Positions 52,075 to 61,920 of a stretch of 64,000 bases of DNA are shown piece after piece (positions within the stretch are counted from its first letter, which is position 1; each line of letters starts with the position of its first letter). Position numbers and translations under genes: made by a program. The DNA is from JASGMR01 sp963664675. Its GTDB lineage: Bacteria > Thermotogota > Thermotogae > Petrotogales > Kosmotogaceae. The stretch is from contig CAXXLB010000002.1 in NCBI GenBank assembly GCA_963664675.2, positions 248,001 to 312,000 on the forward strand. The letters are read 5' to 3'. The notes beneath the pieces were generated by a model. It was not told the origin of the DNA and searched no databases. It was given only the letters and a program-made list of their open reading frames with translations.

Positions 52075-52251
52075 ATGCTTATAGCTTTAAATGATATTGT
52101 TCACATATTGTATTTTGTAATGGTTGGATTTTTTGCGATATTTCTGATAAAGCAATTTTTCAAGAGAGAAAAGAAACGTGGAATGGTTTACGACATTGTT
52201 TATGCATATGTAATCATGGTATTCCTGTTGAGATTATTCTATATTAAATGA
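52075..52251 (+). CDS. Small membrane protein, possible transporter subunit
   Basis: A 58-aa protein with two hydrophobic helices (ILYFVMVGFFAIFLI and VYAYVIMVFLLRLFYI) around a basic loop, KQFFKREKKRG. It lies between the permease and the deacylase in one operon, 14 bases after the permease stop. ATG 52075 has GGGGGTG at good distance; ATG 52069 is too close. A role as accessory subunit of the permease is inferred from position only. Confidence 0.65.
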   Translation: MLIALNDIVHILYFVMVGFFAIFLIKQFFKREKKRGMVYDIVYAYVIMVFLLRLFYIK

Positions 52252-52267
52252 GAGGATGGTGAATATT

Positions 52268-53467
52268 TTGAAAATGGGAAAAATTAAGATATCAAAAATA
52301 GTAATCATTGTCCTCGTAGCAATATTAGGAATTATGGCTAGTTATGAGTTTCTGGAGCTGAGATTTTACAGAGAAGACATTGTAGTATCGGATTCATTCA
52401 CTGAAGAAAAAATGCTCAGTGATTGGTTACCTTCCATAAAGAATACCGCCGTGGATGCACCCGTTTATGTATTTGATTCCGGTGTGCCCGGAGGAAGCGT
52501 GCTGATATGTGGTGGAATACATCCGTATGAACCCGCAACAACACTCGCGGCTTACGTGATTATGAACAATATAAATGTAGAAAAGGGAAAAGTTTTTATA
52601 ATTCCAAGAACTAATATGAGTGCTGCAACCCTTGGGATGCTGGGAAATGCCTATCCGAAGTTTTTCACCATAGAAACCGAATGGGGCGAGAAAAAAATAA
52701 GGATAGGAGACAGGGCAACGAATCCTCTTCATCAGTGGCCCGATCCTTTCGTCTATGTTAATTATCCATCCGGGCAGAATCTGGCCTACACGGATATCAG
52801 AAACATGAACAGAACATTCCCTGGAAAAGAAGATGGATCATTGACTGAGAGAGGTTCTTACGCGCTCATGGAGTTGACGAGAAAAGAAAATATAGATCTG
52901 TATATCGATTTGCACGAAGCATCTCTTATGTACCCTGTTGTTTCCACATATGTGGCGCATCAGGACGCACAGGATATCGCCATGATGGCTTCCATGGTAT
53001 TGAGTGCAAGTGAATTTCCTATGAAATGTGAAGTTTCACCATCTAATCTCCACGGCCTGACACACAGGGAAGTGGGAGATTATTCCGATGCGTACGCGGT
53101 TCTTATGGAAACACCGGAACCCTTTATAGACAGGGTAGCTGGAAGAATGACTGAAGAATTGATGACCGATGGAATCGACGAATTCATTCAGACCGCGGCA
53201 GAAAATGACCTTATTTATTGTAATTACGATATAAATGAAGGAATAACCATGCCGGGTGGTTATGTAGTTAAGGGTGCTCCGATGGATTACAGGGTAGGCA
53301 GACATCTTTCTGCTACGAGAGAAGTAATCACATGGATGGGACAGTTTGATCCTGCTAAAGAAGTTATCGTAACATTCCCGGGGTTTATAGATGTAATGGA
53401 TAACGGTAGTGGATTTTATTTGTCTGATCCGAAGGAAGCAGATGAATTTAAGGTATTTAAAAATTAA
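52268..53467 (+). CDS. AspA/AstE (M14-like) zinc deacylase, membrane-anchored
   Basis: A protein of about 399 aa with one N-terminal transmembrane anchor (KIVIIVLVAILGIMASYEF). The catalytic part has the zinc ligands in CGGIHPYEPA (H and E) and in YIDLHEASL (H), plus the RNMNRTFPG arginine block, as in succinylglutamate desuccinylase and aspartoacylase. It would release an acyl group from an amino acid or cleave a C-terminal residue outside the membrane. The start is uncertain; TTG 52268 has GGTGA at suitable distance. Confidence 0.82.
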   Translation: MKMGKIKISKIVIIVLVAILGIMASYEFLELRFYREDIVVSDSFTEEKMLSDWLPSIKNTAVDAPVYVFDSGVPGGSVLICGGIHPYEPATTLAAYVIMNNINVEKGKVFIIPRTNMSAATLGMLGNAYPKFFTIETEWGEKKIRIGDRATNPLHQWPDPFVYVNYPSGQNLAYTDIRNMNRTFPGKEDGSLTERGSYALMELTRKENIDLYIDLHEASLMYPVVSTYVAHQDAQDIAMMASMVLSASEFPMKCEVSPSNLHGLTHREVGDYSDAYAVLMETPEPFIDRVAGRMTEELMTDGIDEFIQTAAENDLIYCNYDINEGITMPGGYVVKGAPMDYRVGRHLSATREVITWMGQFDPAKEVIVTFPGFIDVMDNGSGFYLSDPKEADEFKVFKN

Positions 53468-53494
53468 TACTATTTCAAACAAGGAGGGGTTTTA

Positions 53495-55102
53495 ATGAAG
53501 AAACTAGTAGTTTTGCTTTTTGTTACATTGGTAGCGTTATCCGCGTTCGCATGTACGATTGTTGCGGTGGGTAAAGACGCAATGGAAGACGGATCAACGG
53601 TTATTACACATAATGATGATTCGACGAGTGCTGATTTCAGGTTATGGACTATTCCTGCGAAAGATTGGGAAGAGGGAGCCACAAGAGATATAGTTATCGA
53701 TTCACACAATTACAATGACTTTGGAAATTTCCCTGAGTCTGTAGTTTATGGAAAGGGTACTGTAATGGCTCAGATTCCTCAGGTTCCTCACACATATTCC
53801 TATTTCCATTCAAGATATTCTTTCATGAATGAGATGGGTGTGGCAATGGGAGAATCAACTTTCAGTGTTGATACGAGCACCGATTACGGTAAAAAAGTAA
53901 ACGAAGTAATGGTCAGAAACAGTTGGGGTATCGTAGATTGCTGGGCAGCGCAGGATATCGCGCTGGAAAGAGCATCAACAGCTAAAGAAGCCGTACAGAT
54001 CATGGGCGATTTGATCGAAGAATACGGATGGTATGGTTCAGGTGAAACAATAAATGTCTGTGATGGAAACGAAGTATGGATTGTTGAATTCTATGGAAAC
54101 GATGTCTGGGTTGCTGTAAAGATTCCTGATGATCATTTCTTTGTAGCTGCAAACAGAGCAAGAATTCTTGATTATGATCCCGAAGATACTGAAAATTACA
54201 TGGCTTCACCAAATATTATAAGTTTCGCTGTTGATCAGGGCTGGTATGATCCTGAGAGTGGAGAACCATTCGAAGTTGCAAAGATCTATGCTCCAAATGA
54301 TAACATCTATGCAACGAGAAGAGAATGGAGAGCTTTCGATTTAGTCGCTCCATCACTGGAATTATCACCACAAGCATTGAGATTCCCATTATCAGTTAAA
54401 CCTGAACAGAAATTAACTGTTAAGGATGTCTGGGATATAAAAGCGGACTATTATCAGGGAACAGATTACGATTTGACAGTAGGACCAGCTGCCGGACCAT
54501 GGGGAGATCCTATAAGATATGCCAACAGAGGAGCCGGTACTTGGGAAAGAAGTATAAACATGCACAGAACATGTTATGTACATATTGCAAACGTAAAAGC
54601 ATGGCTTCCTGAAGGAGTAAAGGCATTGAGCTGGTTTGGATACGGCGCACCTGACACTTCTTATATAGTTCCATTATGGCCAATAGTTCATGAAAGTGGA
54701 CAGACATTACCTGATTTCTATGAAACCGGTTCAAGGTTCGAAGAATTCAGAACAGATTCAGGCTGGTGGGTAAATACTTACGTACAGCAGATGACAGAAT
54801 TAAGATATGTTGAAGCTATCGAAGATTTAAGAGCTTTCAGAGATCCAAAAGAAGAAATGCTCTTCACAGTAACACCTTTGGTTCAGGAAGAAGCTGCAAA
54901 AATTTACGAGACTGATCCTCAAGCTGCAATTAACCTGATCAACGAATATTCTTATCAGAATGCTCTCGCATTCCATGAAGAATGGATAGAATTGGGTAAT
55001 TGGTTGCTTGGAAATTACGCAATGGGTTACAGAAACTTCAGCACAACCGGATTCCCAGAATGGTGGAATGAATTCATCGGGTACGGTTACCCGGAAAGAT
55101 AA
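53495..55102 (+). CDS. Exported dipeptidase, peptidase family C69 (PepD)
   Basis: A 535-aa Ntn-type peptidase. The signal peptide ends at Ala19 and the next residue, Cys20, is the N-terminal nucleophile (SAFACTIVAVGKDAMEDGS). Family blocks ESTFSVDTSTDYGKK, EYGWYGSGETINVCDGNEVWIVEFYG and VAANRARILDYDPED are present. The enzyme should cleave short peptides outside the membrane and supply the transporter encoded upstream. Codon use is restricted (mainly A/T-ending with few rare codons), which suggests high expression. A GC-rich terminator follows. Confidence 0.92.
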   Translation: MKKLVVLLFVTLVALSAFACTIVAVGKDAMEDGSTVITHNDDSTSADFRLWTIPAKDWEEGATRDIVIDSHNYNDFGNFPESVVYGKGTVMAQIPQVPHTYSYFHSRYSFMNEMGVAMGESTFSVDTSTDYGKKVNEVMVRNSWGIVDCWAAQDIALERASTAKEAVQIMGDLIEEYGWYGSGETINVCDGNEVWIVEFYGNDVWVAVKIPDDHFFVAANRARILDYDPEDTENYMASPNIISFAVDQGWYDPESGEPFEVAKIYAPNDNIYATRREWRAFDLVAPSLELSPQALRFPLSVKPEQKLTVKDVWDIKADYYQGTDYDLTVGPAAGPWGDPIRYANRGAGTWERSINMHRTCYVHIANVKAWLPEGVKALSWFGYGAPDTSYIVPLWPIVHESGQTLPDFYETGSRFEEFRTDSGWWVNTYVQQMTELRYVEAIEDLRAFRDPKEEMLFTVTPLVQEEAAKIYETDPQAAINLINEYSYQNALAFHEEWIELGNWLLGNYAMGYRNFSTTGFPEWWNEFIGYGYPER

Positions 55103-55109
55103 ATTTACA

Positions 55110-55134
55110 GGGCCGCGACCGCGGCCCTTTTTTA
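55110..55134 (+). terminator. Terminator of the C69 peptidase operon
   Basis: GGGCCGCG (55110-55117) and CGCGGCCC (55120-55127) form one of the most GC-rich stems in the window, with a T run after it. It fits the end of a strongly expressed operon. Confidence 0.9.
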
Positions 55135-55258
55135 TTTTCCTGCATGCCTTTGATATGAGCAGATTAAAAGAAGAAAAACCTTTCAAGTAGTTTCTTTCAG
55201 TATATATAGACAATATTCAAGTTTTAATACGAATTCAAAAAATAATATAGTTAAGTCA

Positions 55259-55288
55259 GGTACAGTTCGTTTTTATAAACGTACAGAA
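55259..55288. promoter_or_regulatory. Possible control element before pckA
   Basis: GTACAG occurs twice, 23 bases apart, around the short inverted repeat CGTTT-TTAT-AAACG, 25 bases before the ribosome site of pckA. A repressor site or small hairpin is possible; support is weak. Confidence 0.3.
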
Positions 55289-55311
55289 TTTTTCCTTTGA
55301 GGTGAATAAAA

Positions 55312-56973
55312 ATGGCAACTATATCGAAATTTCCCTGGTGTAATATCAACACCGAAAATAAAGTTTTTTCCAAATTCAGAGCGATAATCGAAACGCCCTT
55401 TTACAGAAACAACGTTTTGAAAGTTACTTCATTGAAGGAAGCTTATAAACTGGCGAAAAAATCACCCGGGACGATTGTGACGGATTTACCGGTATACAAA
55501 CCCGAGAAGATAGGACTGGATGAGGAATCGAAAGTTCTTCTTTTTAACGACGGCTCTGTAACAGGCAGATGTGCCGCCGCCAGAAGAATTTTCGGAGAGC
55601 CGAACGTGACCGAAAAGGAATATTCAAAAAAAATTCAGGATGCCGTGTTCAACACCAGATATGAAACAATGTATCATGCGGAAGCTTATATTGGACTTGA
55701 TGAAGATTTTATGGTGAAGGCACATCTCGTAGTGCCCGAAAATTATGAAAATCTTCTCTACAACTGGTTGCTCAATTTTCAATGCTGTTCAGAAGAATAT
55801 GTAAATCTTTATTCCGAATCCAAAAGATTGGAGCGTGAGGGAGATATATTCATATTTTCCGATCCGGACTGGAAAGATCCTGATCACCCACTGGGTTTGA
55901 CCTTTTTTGATACCGAACATAATTGTGCGGCTATTCTGGGAATGAAATATTTTGGAGAATTTAAAAAGGGAACACTCACATTGGCCTGGGGTATAGCCAA
56001 CAGAAAAAATTATGTTGCCTGCCACGGAGGAATGAAGAAGTATTCTCTCGAGAAAGAGAAGTACATAATTTCATTTTTCGGATTGTCGGGGTCCGGAAAA
56101 TCCACCCTGACACATAACGATCATAAAAAGAAATTTGATGTGACGATTCTACATGACGATGCCTTCATAATATCAACAAAAGACGGTTCTTCGATTGCCA
56201 TGGAACCCTCTTATTTTGATAAAATAGCCGATTATCCTTTGAATTCCAAAGACAACAAATATTTTTTATCGGTTCAGAATGCGGGGGCGACTCTCGATGA
56301 AGAGGGGAAAGTGGTACTTCTGACCGAGGATATAAGGAATGGAAACGGAAGAGCTATAAAATCTAAACTGTGGTCCCCCAACAGAGTCAACAGTTTTAAA
56401 GATCCGGTTAACGCCGTGGTCTGGCTGATGAAAGATCCGGTACTTCCACCGATAATCAAAATAAAGAATGCTTATCTTGCAGCCACTATGGGAGCCACGC
56501 TCGCTACGAAAAGAACCAGCGCAGAAAGACTTGCTCCGGGGGTGGACCCTGAGTCTCTCGTTATAGAACCTTATGCGAATCCTTTCAGGACGTACCCTTT
56601 GAAAAATGATTTTGATGCCTTCGTTTCGCTGTTCAATCTGAAAGATGTCTGCTGTTATATATTCAACACTGGATATTTTATGGACAAAAAAGTGTCGAAG
56701 GATCTAACTCTGGAGTTGCTGGAAAAGCTCGTGAGGGACGAAATAATCTTTGAAAAATGGAATTCATTCAGCGATTTAGAAATATATCCGGTTGAAGGTT
56801 TTCTTCCTGATTTCAGTGATGAAGACTACAGAAAAAGATTTATAAAGAGTTTCAAGAACAGAATCGAATACTTGCACGATTTGGATTATTTGAAGGGAGG
56901 ATTCGATAAACTTCCCGAAGAGGCTCTCGATTCATTGAACAGAGTGTTGTTTGAGATAGATAAGATTCAATAA
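55312..56973 (+). CDS. pckA: Phosphoenolpyruvate carboxykinase (ATP)
   Basis: A 553-aa cytosolic enzyme that interconverts oxaloacetate and PEP with ATP. The kinase loop is GLSGSGKSTLTHNDH, preceded by CHGGMKKYSLEKEKY. Further blocks are TILHDDAFII (metal aspartates), KSKLWSPNRVNSF and PYANPFRTYPLKND. Length is typical. It links glycolysis to the C4 acids, either for gluconeogenesis from peptides or for ATP gain in fermentation. Single gene with its own terminator; start ATG after GAGGTG. Confidence 0.93.
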   Translation: MATISKFPWCNINTENKVFSKFRAIIETPFYRNNVLKVTSLKEAYKLAKKSPGTIVTDLPVYKPEKIGLDEESKVLLFNDGSVTGRCAAARRIFGEPNVTEKEYSKKIQDAVFNTRYETMYHAEAYIGLDEDFMVKAHLVVPENYENLLYNWLLNFQCCSEEYVNLYSESKRLEREGDIFIFSDPDWKDPDHPLGLTFFDTEHNCAAILGMKYFGEFKKGTLTLAWGIANRKNYVACHGGMKKYSLEKEKYIISFFGLSGSGKSTLTHNDHKKKFDVTILHDDAFIISTKDGSSIAMEPSYFDKIADYPLNSKDNKYFLSVQNAGATLDEEGKVVLLTEDIRNGNGRAIKSKLWSPNRVNSFKDPVNAVVWLMKDPVLPPIIKIKNAYLAATMGATLATKRTSAERLAPGVDPESLVIEPYANPFRTYPLKNDFDAFVSLFNLKDVCCYIFNTGYFMDKKVSKDLTLELLEKLVRDEIIFEKWNSFSDLEIYPVEGFLPDFSDEDYRKRFIKSFKNRIEYLHDLDYLKGGFDKLPEEALDSLNRVLFEIDKIQ

Positions 56974-56996
56974 AATCGTTTGTCGGGTATTTTTAA

Positions 56997-57030
56997 GGCC
57001 GGTGGTTTTGAATAATCGCCGGTCTTTTTT
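56997..57030 (+). terminator. Terminator of pckA
   Basis: GGCCGGTG (56997-57004) pairs with CGCCGGTC (57017-57024, with G-T pairs) and is followed by six T. Confidence 0.8.
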
Positions 57031-57055
57031 GTTATAATTTAACAGGGTGATGCGC

Positions 57056-58378
57056 GTGAAAAATTCTTACATGTTCATAGATTTTCAAAATCAGTCTGTA
57101 GATCTGAGATTAATCATCGATAAATTGTCTGAAAACAGAAGGATCGTGGGAATAAAGGCCTACGGCCACTGGAACAAGCATCCCATTCTGTCGCTGAGTT
57201 ATGCCAAAGAAGGGGCGGAGCTTATAGAAATACCCGAGGATACCTTTTCTTCGAATAAGAAAAACGATGTGAAGTTGATAGTGGATGTTATAGAGGCACT
57301 TTTTATAAAGAAAAATATAGATGAATTCGTTATAGTTTCCGGGGATCTCGATTTTCTTCCTCTGCTTTTCAAGTTGAGGGAATACGGAAAGTATATAACC
57401 GTCATAAGCAGAAAGAATTCGACTTCAATTCATCTGATCAATAATGCCGACGAATACATCGCTTACGATGAACTCGTTAAAAGCGAATCGTTACAGACAC
57501 CTCTGCCGGGGACTCTGGATAAACTGATAGTTGAAATAAGGGAGATTCTGAGCAGCAGGAATATAAATCCCGATTTTTTCAACGTATCGAGACTTCTGGA
57601 AGGATTATCGATAAAGCCTCAAAAATACAGTCAAAAATCGATTGAATCTCTGACGAACAAAATAGTTCTGGAGATAAAGGGCGAAAAATATTTTGAAACA
57701 TACAAAACTTTTCTTCTGAGAACTATTGCCAGATATGGTAAAGACGGAGTAAAGACGGCTGAATTGAAAGAATGCCTGATCGATAAGGATAAATGGTCTC
57801 CTCCGGATAAAATATCCTTCGCTTCCTTTATAAAAAAATTGACGGATGAGCGGAAGATCGTTTCTTATAAAAACGGAGTTTATGTTAAAGCTCCTTATAG
57901 ATGGGAACTTCTTTTGAAAGATAAATTGCCTTATCCTGAATATATAGATGTCTTTTCCAGAGAGTTTGTGAGAAGATGTAAAGGGGAGAAAACGATAAGG
58001 GAGATACTCGATGACCTGATCGATGAAAAGATAATTCCCGTTAAAATAGCCAATTCCTTCGGACACCTTTCCAAATTCACCGGATTGATAAAGGGTGTGG
58101 ATGGAAGCGATTACGTCAGCTACAACATTCCCGTTATTTCAGACGTTGATCCGGATACTTTCATCAGAAATCTCCGGAAGGTTATAATAAAAGAGATCAT
58201 GAAAAATGAGAATATATATTTTGAAGAAATTCCGGTTCTTTCGAAGTTCATCCTTGGAAAAGAAGAAAAAAAATACATAAATTCACTCCTAGATGAACTC
58301 GTTGCCGAGGGAGAGATTTCAAAAGATGAAACCAAGTACGTATATAATATAAAATCCGGGCATTACTGCCCGGATTAA
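57056..58378 (+). CDS. NYN-domain (PIN-like) protein with helical winged C-terminal region
   Basis: A protein of about 440 aa. Residues 1-145 form a NYN/LabA-like PIN nuclease domain with the acidic residues in MFIDFQNQ, KKNDVKLIVDVI and VSGDLDFLPLLFKLREYG. The long remainder has several winged-helix-like repeats (e.g. TAELKECLIDKDKW, KTIREILDDLIDEKIIP, ELVAEGEISKDE) that may bind nucleic acid as LOTUS/OST-HTH domains do. This is a possible RNA-processing factor. GTG 57056 is favoured by AGGGTGAT 4 bases upstream; ATG 57050 and GTG 57047 are alternatives. TATAAT at 57033-57038 gives almost no leader. Confidence 0.8.
   Translation: MKNSYMFIDFQNQSVDLRLIIDKLSENRRIVGIKAYGHWNKHPILSLSYAKEGAELIEIPEDTFSSNKKNDVKLIVDVIEALFIKKNIDEFVIVSGDLDFLPLLFKLREYGKYITVISRKNSTSIHLINNADEYIAYDELVKSESLQTPLPGTLDKLIVEIREILSSRNINPDFFNVSRLLEGLSIKPQKYSQKSIESLTNKIVLEIKGEKYFETYKTFLLRTIARYGKDGVKTAELKECLIDKDKWSPPDKISFASFIKKLTDERKIVSYKNGVYVKAPYRWELLLKDKLPYPEYIDVFSREFVRRCKGEKTIREILDDLIDEKIIPVKIANSFGHLSKFTGLIKGVDGSDYVSYNIPVISDVDPDTFIRNLRKVIIKEIMKNENIYFEEIPVLSKFILGKEEKKYINSLLDELVAEGEISKDETKYVYNIKSGHYCPD
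58355..58374 (+). terminator. Hairpin at the end of the NYN gene
   Basis: TCCGGGCA and TGCCCGGA pair perfectly around TTAC, overlapping the last codons. No T run follows, so it may stabilise or only weakly terminate the mRNA. Confidence 0.55.
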
Positions 58379-58566
58379 CACATATAAGGGGGGTAATTGA
58401 TCACTCACTTTCTAATAACTATGACCTGCGGTTAGTGTAAAAGGTTCACAGTTAAACACCGTTATATCATTAAAAATTTTGAGTTTATTTATCGATGGCT
58501 TGGCATCGGCAAGTGCGACGGCACATTTTCTTGTAAAAGTTAAACGTCTTTATGTTTAAATATATA

Positions 58567-59487
58567 TTAAGTAAAATCTTCTCTGAAGAAACCCACAGTC
58601 CTTTTTAAAATATATCTTTTCAGGAGAATGGACGAGAGGTGTCCGGTCGGTATTTTCTTCAGCTTCGGGTTTTTTATTCTCTGAAATAAATCCATTGTGG
58701 ACTTCGATGGAACGAACACATCGAAAAGTGCCCGGAACATTATCGTGGGTTGATGTATGAACTTTGCATAAGTTGCCGGATCATATTCCATACAGCATAT
58801 CGGAGCGGAATCAATGGGTATATGGGGAGTTTTTAGATTTTTCAGATATTCTTTGTAGATATTTCCGTGATATCTTTCACAGGTTTTTATGTCACAACCG
58901 CCTTCTTTCTCATATCTGACCCTCAGAACCTTCGTGACGAAACTCTTCCAGGTGATGTGATAAAAATTTCCTCCGGTCACTGTCAACGATAATTTGTTTA
59001 TTCTGTCGTCCAGGGCGGCGGCAATTGAGGCTATGAATCCTCCAAAACTGTATCCCATTATGTAGATCTCATCGGTGAAATCCTGAAGATAATCTATCAC
59101 CGTTAAACAATCCACAACCGCATTTTCAAATCTGTCTCTCAATATCGATCTGTCGGGATCCAGAAATAACTCTCCGGATTTATATCCTTCGGGGGTTCTT
59201 TCAAAATGATACGGGAGAATCATCATCGCTCCAAGATAACCGTATTTTGAGAAGTTTTCGGGAAACCATTTCAGATATTTTAAATTTTTGTTGCCGGTTC
59301 CGTGTAAAAAGATTATTGCTTTTTTTCCTCTTCCGTAGATGTAGAGCGGTAATCTGTTATTCGTGGCATATTTTGAGGGGTAATTCGATTCGAGAGTGAT
59401 GATTCTGCTTTCTTTTGACTCATCTTCATTCAACACTTTTATTTTTCTTTCAAATCGCAATGCGAAAATATTTTTGTCATTTGCCAT
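58567..59487 (-). CDS. Alpha/beta hydrolase (dienelactone hydrolase/prolyl-peptidase-like)
   Basis: A 306-aa cytosolic hydrolase. Oxyanion block AIIFLHGTGNKN, nucleophile elbow GYSFGG (Ser near 153), acid in ALFDVFVP and His in PTGHLSS. A cysteine-containing insert (CDIKTCERYH and APICCMEY) lies in the cap region. Substrate unknown. Monocistronic, reverse strand, converging on the NYN gene. Confidence 0.82.
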   Translation of the reverse strand: MANDKNIFALRFERKIKVLNEDESKESRIITLESNYPSKYATNNRLPLYIYGRGKKAIIFLHGTGNKNLKYLKWFPENFSKYGYLGAMMILPYHFERTPEGYKSGELFLDPDRSILRDRFENAVVDCLTVIDYLQDFTDEIYIMGYSFGGFIASIAAALDDRINKLSLTVTGGNFYHITWKSFVTKVLRVRYEKEGGCDIKTCERYHGNIYKEYLKNLKTPHIPIDSAPICCMEYDPATYAKFIHQPTIMFRALFDVFVPSKSTMDLFQRIKNPKLKKIPTGHLSSILLKRYILKRTVGFFREDFT

Positions 59488-59545
59488 AGATTTATTGCCC
59501 TCTGTATGTTAAATTTAATTTGAAAAATAATAAGGATGTGAAACT

Positions 59546-60718
59546 ATGTATACTTTAGCCGTAATCATTGGACTGGTAGTTTTAGTAATTTCCATAAGAA
59601 TCCTGAAAAACCTTTACATTCCCTTCCTTCTCGCTATAACCGTCATGGGTATTATACTCCTTATTCCGATAAATGTTTATGTGGATTCTCTGTTCAACGA
59701 AATTACAGAATGGGATTTCTGGAAAACCATAATCACTATATCTTCGATTTATCTGCTGAGTGGTACTATGAATAAAAGTGGAGATTCAAAAATATTCGTT
59801 TCGGCTATGAAAAAAATATTTCCGTCGTCCAGAGTTGCTTCGGCTTTGATTCCCGCCTTTATGGGTTTGTTGCCAATGCCGGGAGGGGCCATGTTCTCGG
59901 CACCTATGGTCAAAGGTATTTCCGAAGGCGGAAACGTTGATGCCGAAGATGCACTGGTTATGAATTACTGGTTCCGGCATTCCATGGAGTTTTTCTGGCC
60001 GCTGTATCCTGCCATGATAATAATTTCTTCCATGGCGGGTCTTCCGATACCCAGTTTCATTCTGGTCATGCTGCCCGTAGGAATTACGGCCATAGTGGTC
60101 GGATATTTGAAGTTTGTTAAGGAAAGACCCAGCCTGAGATTCGACAAAAGCGCATTTATAGATGTTCTGAAATGTGCCTGGCCGATAATAGCCGTTATTG
60201 TTTTTGTTATAATAGGTGTGGACGGCTGGCTGGTGGCACTTATAGCCTCGCTTGCCTATCTGTTTTCGAAGAAGAAACCATTCGGGATTTTGCTGAGCAG
60301 TATAAAATGGAAAACATACCTCATCATTTTTGCCATTTTTTATTTCAAGTACTTCATAGACACGACCGGTATAGCCAATGGAATGGCTACGGAATTAATA
60401 AACATGTCCATAAGTCCCCTTCTCATTATTATACTTCTTCCTTACCTGATGGGATTTATGACCGGATTAACCGTCGCAGGAGTCGGATTATCCTTTTCGT
60501 TGATACTCGGTTTTTCGGGCAATTTTTCCATTATTTCCATAACCCTGCTCGGATATATGTTTGCAGTTTCGGGGGTTCTGACGTCGCCTATGCATCTGTG
60601 TATTGTGCTCACAACGGAATACTTTAAGAGTACCTATATAAAGCTCCTAAAAAAGATATCTGTTCCCCTTCTTCTGGCGATTGCGGCAGGATTATCAGTT
60701 TTTCTATTTATTAAATAA
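59546..60718 (+). CDS. DUF401 family membrane transporter
   Basis: A 390-aa protein with ten to eleven helices. The blocks LIPAFMGLLPMPGGAMFSAPMV, NYWFRHSMEFFWPLYPAMII and SGVLTSPMHLCIVLT are the conserved signature of DUF401 in the ion-transporter superfamily. Probably an organic-anion carrier or exchanger; no substrate can be given. ATG after GGATGTG; single gene. Confidence 0.85.
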   Translation: MYTLAVIIGLVVLVISIRILKNLYIPFLLAITVMGIILLIPINVYVDSLFNEITEWDFWKTIITISSIYLLSGTMNKSGDSKIFVSAMKKIFPSSRVASALIPAFMGLLPMPGGAMFSAPMVKGISEGGNVDAEDALVMNYWFRHSMEFFWPLYPAMIIISSMAGLPIPSFILVMLPVGITAIVVGYLKFVKERPSLRFDKSAFIDVLKCAWPIIAVIVFVIIGVDGWLVALIASLAYLFSKKKPFGILLSSIKWKTYLIIFAIFYFKYFIDTTGIANGMATELINMSISPLLIIILLPYLMGFMTGLTVAGVGLSFSLILGFSGNFSIISITLLGYMFAVSGVLTSPMHLCIVLTTEYFKSTYIKLLKKISVPLLLAIAAGLSVFLFIK

Positions 60719-60777
60719 AAATGTAACACTTTATCACTGAATAAAGGTTATATTTTTTTGTATTAGTTAATGGGGGG

Positions 60778-61917
60778 GTGACAATTGAGTTGAAAAAATT
60801 TTCTGTACAATTGAATAGTGTAACAAAAATATTTGACGAAGACTTCGTTGCTGTTGATAATGTGTCATTGAACATCGAACAGGGCGAGTTTTTTTCATTA
60901 TTAGGGCCCTCTGGCTGTGGTAAGACTACTATATTAAGAATGATAGGCGGATTTGAGGACCCAACGAGTGGAAGTATTTTTCTGAACGGAAAGGATATAC
61001 TGGGAATTCCACCGAACAAAAGAGAAGTTAACACTATCTTTCAGAACTACGCTCTTTTCCCCAACATGACTGTCTATGAAAACATAGCTTTCAGTTTGAG
61101 ATTGAAGAAAATATCCGAAAAAGAGATCAAAACCAAGGTCATGGAAATGGTGAACCTCACAAGATTGAACGGACATGAAAATAAAAAAACAAATCAATTG
61201 TCAGGCGGACAGAAACAGAGGGTTGCTATCGCGAGGGCCCTTATAAACAAGCCAACGGTTTTACTCCTAGATGAGCCCCTGGCGGCCCTGGATGCAAAAT
61301 TGAGGCAGCATATGCTTGTAGAACTCGACAATATACATGAAGAAGTAGGAATTACCTTTATTTATGTTACACACGATCAGAGCGAGGCGATGTCCATTTC
61401 GGATCACCTGGCTGTTATGAATGAAGGTAATGTCATTCAGATGGGAACCCCGGTTGAGGTTTATGAAAGTCCCGTGAATCCCTTCGTAGCTAATTTTATC
61501 GGAGAAACGAATTTCTTTTCCGGAGTCGTTGAAGAAATAAAAATCAGAGATGGCAAAGATAAATACATAATTCTTCAGACGGACAGGTTTGGAGAAATTA
61601 CGTGTTTTATGGATAGAGAGGTAAAGATTGGCACACAAATACAGGTTTCACTGAGACCTGAAAAAATAAAGATCAGCAGATCAAAACCAAAAATTCCGGA
61701 GAATGCGATGATAAACTGCCTGAACGGAAAGGTAGAAGAAGCTATATACCTTGGAAATCAGACTAAATTCACCGTGGTTATAAACGGAAAATATATGAAA
61801 ACCTTCAAACAACACATAAGATATTTGCTGGATGAGAAGGTGATTGAATGGAAAGATGATGTGTATATCTGGTGGTTTGCCGATGATAGTTATTTGCTCG
61901 ATGAGACGGGGGAATAA
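60778..61917 (+). CDS. potA: Spermidine/putrescine ABC transporter ATP-binding protein
   Basis: A 379-aa importer ATPase. Walker A is GPSGCGKTT, signature LSGGQKQRVAIARAL, Walker B VLLLDEPLAALD, and the H-loop is YVTHDQSEAM. The C-terminal third is a TOBE regulatory domain (VSLRPEKIKIS). First gene of potABCD. The start is GTG 60778 or, better spaced from the G run, TTG 60790. Confidence 0.93.
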   Translation: MTIELKKFSVQLNSVTKIFDEDFVAVDNVSLNIEQGEFFSLLGPSGCGKTTILRMIGGFEDPTSGSIFLNGKDILGIPPNKREVNTIFQNYALFPNMTVYENIAFSLRLKKISEKEIKTKVMEMVNLTRLNGHENKKTNQLSGGQKQRVAIARALINKPTVLLLDEPLAALDAKLRQHMLVELDNIHEEVGITFIYVTHDQSEAMSISDHLAVMNEGNVIQMGTPVEVYESPVNPFVANFIGETNFFSGVVEEIKIRDGKDKYIILQTDRFGEITCFMDREVKIGTQIQVSLRPEKIKISRSKPKIPENAMINCLNGKVEEAIYLGNQTKFTVVINGKYMKTFKQHIRYLLDEKVIEWKDDVYIWWFADDSYLLDETGE

Positions 61918-61920
61918 AAG

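Noticed and set aside
58485..58526. Reverse-strand 13-codon ORF with three cysteines downstream of the hydrolase
   Set aside because: No ribosome site or promoter, and it is very short; the cysteines are probably chance.
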